Assembly (NCBI RefSeq): GCF_001458175.1
Contig: NZ_CYPW01000006.1
Coordinates: forward strand, 62,001 to 126,000
Direction of reading: 5' to 3'
DNA: 64,000 nt
Source: Shimia marina
Lineage (GTDB): Bacteria; Pseudomonadota; Alphaproteobacteria; Rhodobacterales; Rhodobacteraceae
The notes under the pieces were generated by a model. That model had not been told where the DNA came from. It saw only the letters and a list, made by a program, of their open reading frames with translations, and ran no database searches. Every line of letters starts with the position of its first letter. The first letter of the stretch is position 1. Below are positions 62,291 through 64,000 of the stretch, piece by piece. The translations under genes were made by a program, and so were the position numbers.

Positions 62291-62854
62291 ATGTTCATTC
62301 AAACGGAATCCACCCCGAACCCTGCAACGCTGAAGTTTCTGCCCGGCCAGACCGTTCTGGAAACCGGCACGGCGGATTTTCCGTCTGCTGAAGGGGCTGC
62401 GGCCTCCCCGCTTGCCACCCGGATTTTTGCGGTAAATGGCGTGAGCGGCGTGTTTTTTGGCAATGATTTCGTGACGGTGACCAAAGCCGAAGGGGTTGAG
62501 TGGGACCATGTGAAGCCCTCCATTCTGGGTGCCATCATGGAGCACTATCAATCGGGCCAACCGGTTCTGGCAGGCGACAGTGCCGCTCCGTCCGGGCATG
62601 CCGAACATACCGGTGAAGACGGCGAAATCGTCGGACAGATCAAAGAGCTTCTGGATACCCGCGTACGTCCTGCCGTGGCGCAGGATGGCGGCGACATCAC
62701 CTTCCACGGGTTCGATCGCGGTGTGGTCTACCTGCACATGCAGGGCGCCTGCGCGGGCTGCCCCTCTTCCACACTGACCCTGAAGATGGGCATCGAAAAT
62801 CTTCTGCGTCACTACATTCCGGAAGTGACCGAAGTGCGTCCGGTGGCGGTGTAA
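62291..62854 (+). CDS. nfuA: Fe-S cluster carrier NfuA-type protein
   Basis: A 187-residue scaffold that carries a [4Fe-4S] cluster to client proteins. An N-terminal Nfu_N domain (MFIQTESTPNPATLKFLPG) precedes a NifU-like domain (about 110-187) with the cluster motif CAGCPSS in HMQGACAGCPSSTLTLKMGIENLL. The N-terminal domain is the mitochondrial Nfu1 type, common in alphaproteobacteria. ATG 62291 is the family start; the frame upstream to 62252 is not conserved. tsaB follows 9 nt after its stop. Confidence 0.95.
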   Translation: MFIQTESTPNPATLKFLPGQTVLETGTADFPSAEGAAASPLATRIFAVNGVSGVFFGNDFVTVTKAEGVEWDHVKPSILGAIMEHYQSGQPVLAGDSAAPSGHAEHTGEDGEIVGQIKELLDTRVRPAVAQDGGDITFHGFDRGVVYLHMQGACAGCPSSTLTLKMGIENLLRHYIPEVTEVRPVAV

Positions 62855-62863
62855 TCCCCCCTC

Positions 62864-63454
62864 ATGTCTGCACCTCTGATTTTGAGCTTTGACACATCGG
62901 CCGCGCATGTCGCGGCCGCTTTGCTGTCTGGAGAAACCCTCGTCGCCCGCAAAGTTGAGGAGATGAAACGCGGGCAGGCGGAGCGTTTGATGCCCATGCT
63001 GGAAGAGATTCTGGCGGAAGCCGGTAAGCAGTTTGCGGATCTGGATGCGATTGGCGTTGGCATTGGCCCCGGCAATTTCACCGGTATTCGAATTTCTGTG
63101 AGCTCGGCACGTGGGCTGGCGCTTGGACTGGGCATACCAGCGGTGGGCGTCAACAGTTTTGATGCAGTAGAAGCCTCACTAGAGTATCCGGCAGCCCCCG
63201 TCATTCCGGGACCGCGTGGACAAGGGTACATCTGGCCTAAAGGTGAGAACCCTTATCTGGCGACGCAGGACGAATTGATCGACATAATGGAAGATGGCGC
63301 CTTGGCCACGCCAAAAGCGGACAGTCTGGTGGAGCAGATCGCAAGACTTGCCGCGCAGCGCTATCAAAACACCCCTGCACGTCCAGCCCCCCTTTACATC
63401 AAGCCTGCGGATGCAGCGCCGCCCAAAGACCCAGCGCCGGTGATTTTGCCGTGA
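62864..63454 (+). CDS. tsaB: tRNA threonylcarbamoyladenosine biosynthesis protein TsaB
   Basis: A 196-residue partner of TsaD in making N6-threonylcarbamoyladenosine at tRNA position 37. The ASKHA-fold start LILSFDTSAAHVAAALLSG and the conserved GVGIGPGNFTGIRISVSSARGLALGLGIPAVGVNSFDA (read in parts) are diagnostic. The protein is short, without an added C-terminal insert, as in many alphaproteobacteria. GTG of rimI overlaps its stop (GTGA), so TsaB and RimI are coupled. Confidence 0.94.
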   Translation: MSAPLILSFDTSAAHVAAALLSGETLVARKVEEMKRGQAERLMPMLEEILAEAGKQFADLDAIGVGIGPGNFTGIRISVSSARGLALGLGIPAVGVNSFDAVEASLEYPAAPVIPGPRGQGYIWPKGENPYLATQDELIDIMEDGALATPKADSLVEQIARLAAQRYQNTPARPAPLYIKPADAAPPKDPAPVILP

Positions 63455-63864
63455 CACCGGAAACCATGGCGCGGATCTACGCCGCCGCATTCCCCGACAG
63501 TCGTGCCTGGGATGCCGAAGAAATAGGCGACCTTCTCAGCAGCAATCTGGTGTTTGCGGCCCACAATTCCGTGGGTTTTGCTCTTGGACGGGCGGTGGCC
63601 GGGGAAGCTGAATTGCTGACCATCGCGGTTCAACCAGATCAGCAAGGCCTTGGAAACGGGCAGAAATTGCTCACAGCATTTGAAGCCGAAGCGCGCGGGC
63701 GCGCGGCCGACTGCTGCTTTCTTGAAGTGGCTGAGGACAATACGGCTGCACAGCGTCTCTACCTACGCGCTGGTTACGAAGTTTGTGGCACCCGACCCGG
63801 CTACTATACACGCGCTGATGGGCAGCAAATCGCTGCAAGCCTTATGAGAAAAACGTTAAACTGA
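63451..63864 (+). CDS. rimI: Ribosomal-protein-alanine N-acetyltransferase RimI
   Basis: A 137-residue GNAT enzyme that acetylates the N-terminal alanine of ribosomal protein S18. The acetyl-CoA loop is in VQPDQQGLGNGQKLL, and DCCFLEVAEDNTAAQRLYLRAGYEVCGTRPGYY (read in parts) is the RimI signature with the Tyr near the end. GTG 63451 starts the protein inside the tsaB stop; ATG 63466 is an alternative five codons in. The window ends 136 nt after its stop. Confidence 0.92.
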   Translation: MTPETMARIYAAAFPDSRAWDAEEIGDLLSSNLVFAAHNSVGFALGRAVAGEAELLTIAVQPDQQGLGNGQKLLTAFEAEARGRAADCCFLEVAEDNTAAQRLYLRAGYEVCGTRPGYYTRADGQQIAASLMRKTLN

Positions 63865-64000
63865 GCACAGGTCTGATTCGGAAGATCTCCCACTTGGCCA
63901 AATGGTCAAAATTTGGTTGACCCTTTCGACATCAAACGCCTTAGATAGACGATGATCTGGCGGGATCTGAAAAACAATCAGACGGGACGGCGTCTAGCCA
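63865..64000 (+). other. Stretch after rimI up to the window edge
   Basis: Nothing identified with confidence. A promoter-like TTGACC (63919-63924) and TAGATA (63944-63949) are 19 nt apart, and ATG 63953 opens a frame still open at the edge (MIWRDLKNNQTGRRLA) without a Shine-Dalgarno. This may be the leader and first codons of the next gene. Confidence 0.25.

Overview
The window is chromosomal DNA from a marine alphaproteobacterium of the order Rhodobacterales, most likely the roseobacter group. The evidence is the gene repertoire: CenR, DUF1150 beside Hsp20, DUF2125, DUF3576, an alphaproteobacterial type RibA, tandem dimethylglycine-dehydrogenase-like proteins around a betaine-homocysteine methyltransferase, and mainly housekeeping genes in short operons with 1-14 nt overlaps. 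I see no insertion sequence, prophage, CRISPR array, tRNA or rRNA gene.

Layout. 1-10.6 kb: a truncated ferredoxin-reductase-type flavoprotein, a peroxiredoxin, pterin dehydratase with a FemAB-like acyltransferase, RidA, a type I secretion pair (ABC exporter and HlyD-type adaptor), MlaA with MlaC (phospholipid retrieval), and a bifunctional penicillin-binding protein. 10.8-25.9 kb: glnK-amtB, an Hsp20/DUF1150 operon with an RpoH-like promoter and a ROSE-like RNA thermometer, lolA-ftsK-dapC, smpB, sulfurtransferase and aspartate/tyrosine aminotransferase, free methionine sulfoxide reductase, a pseudouridine synthase, an SGNH hydrolase and RarD.

25.9-33.5 kb, minus strand: the most system-like block. 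It runs XRE-cupin regulator, GFA protein, LysE exporter, dimethylglycine/sarcosine dehydrogenase, homocysteine methyltransferase, and a second dimethylglycine/sarcosine dehydrogenase. Together they would move the methyl groups of glycine betaine to homocysteine and folate and leave glycine. Palindromic TGAAATTTCA sites lie just upstream of the regulator and are its probable operators.

33.8-47.7 kb: a THUMP-type RNA methyltransferase, an amidase, a UbiH-type hydroxylase, xth with a thioredoxin-TPR protein, a Lon-like domain protein and Trm112, then cenR, ribA with an L,D-transpeptidase, a small PEBP-like protein, YggS, a porin, a DUF3576 lipoprotein and a glycosyltransferase. 47.9-64 kb: leuS-lptE-holA, a glutathione transferase, a flavoprotein with an MscS channel, an HNH protein, D-lactate dehydrogenase, a short enoyl-CoA hydratase-like protein with an SDR, DUF2125, a branched-chain aminotransferase, UspA, NfuA, tsaB and rimI.

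All identifications rest on reading motifs and overall protein resemblance by eye; no database search was run. Start sites were chosen from Shine-Dalgarno spacing, signal peptides and family length.
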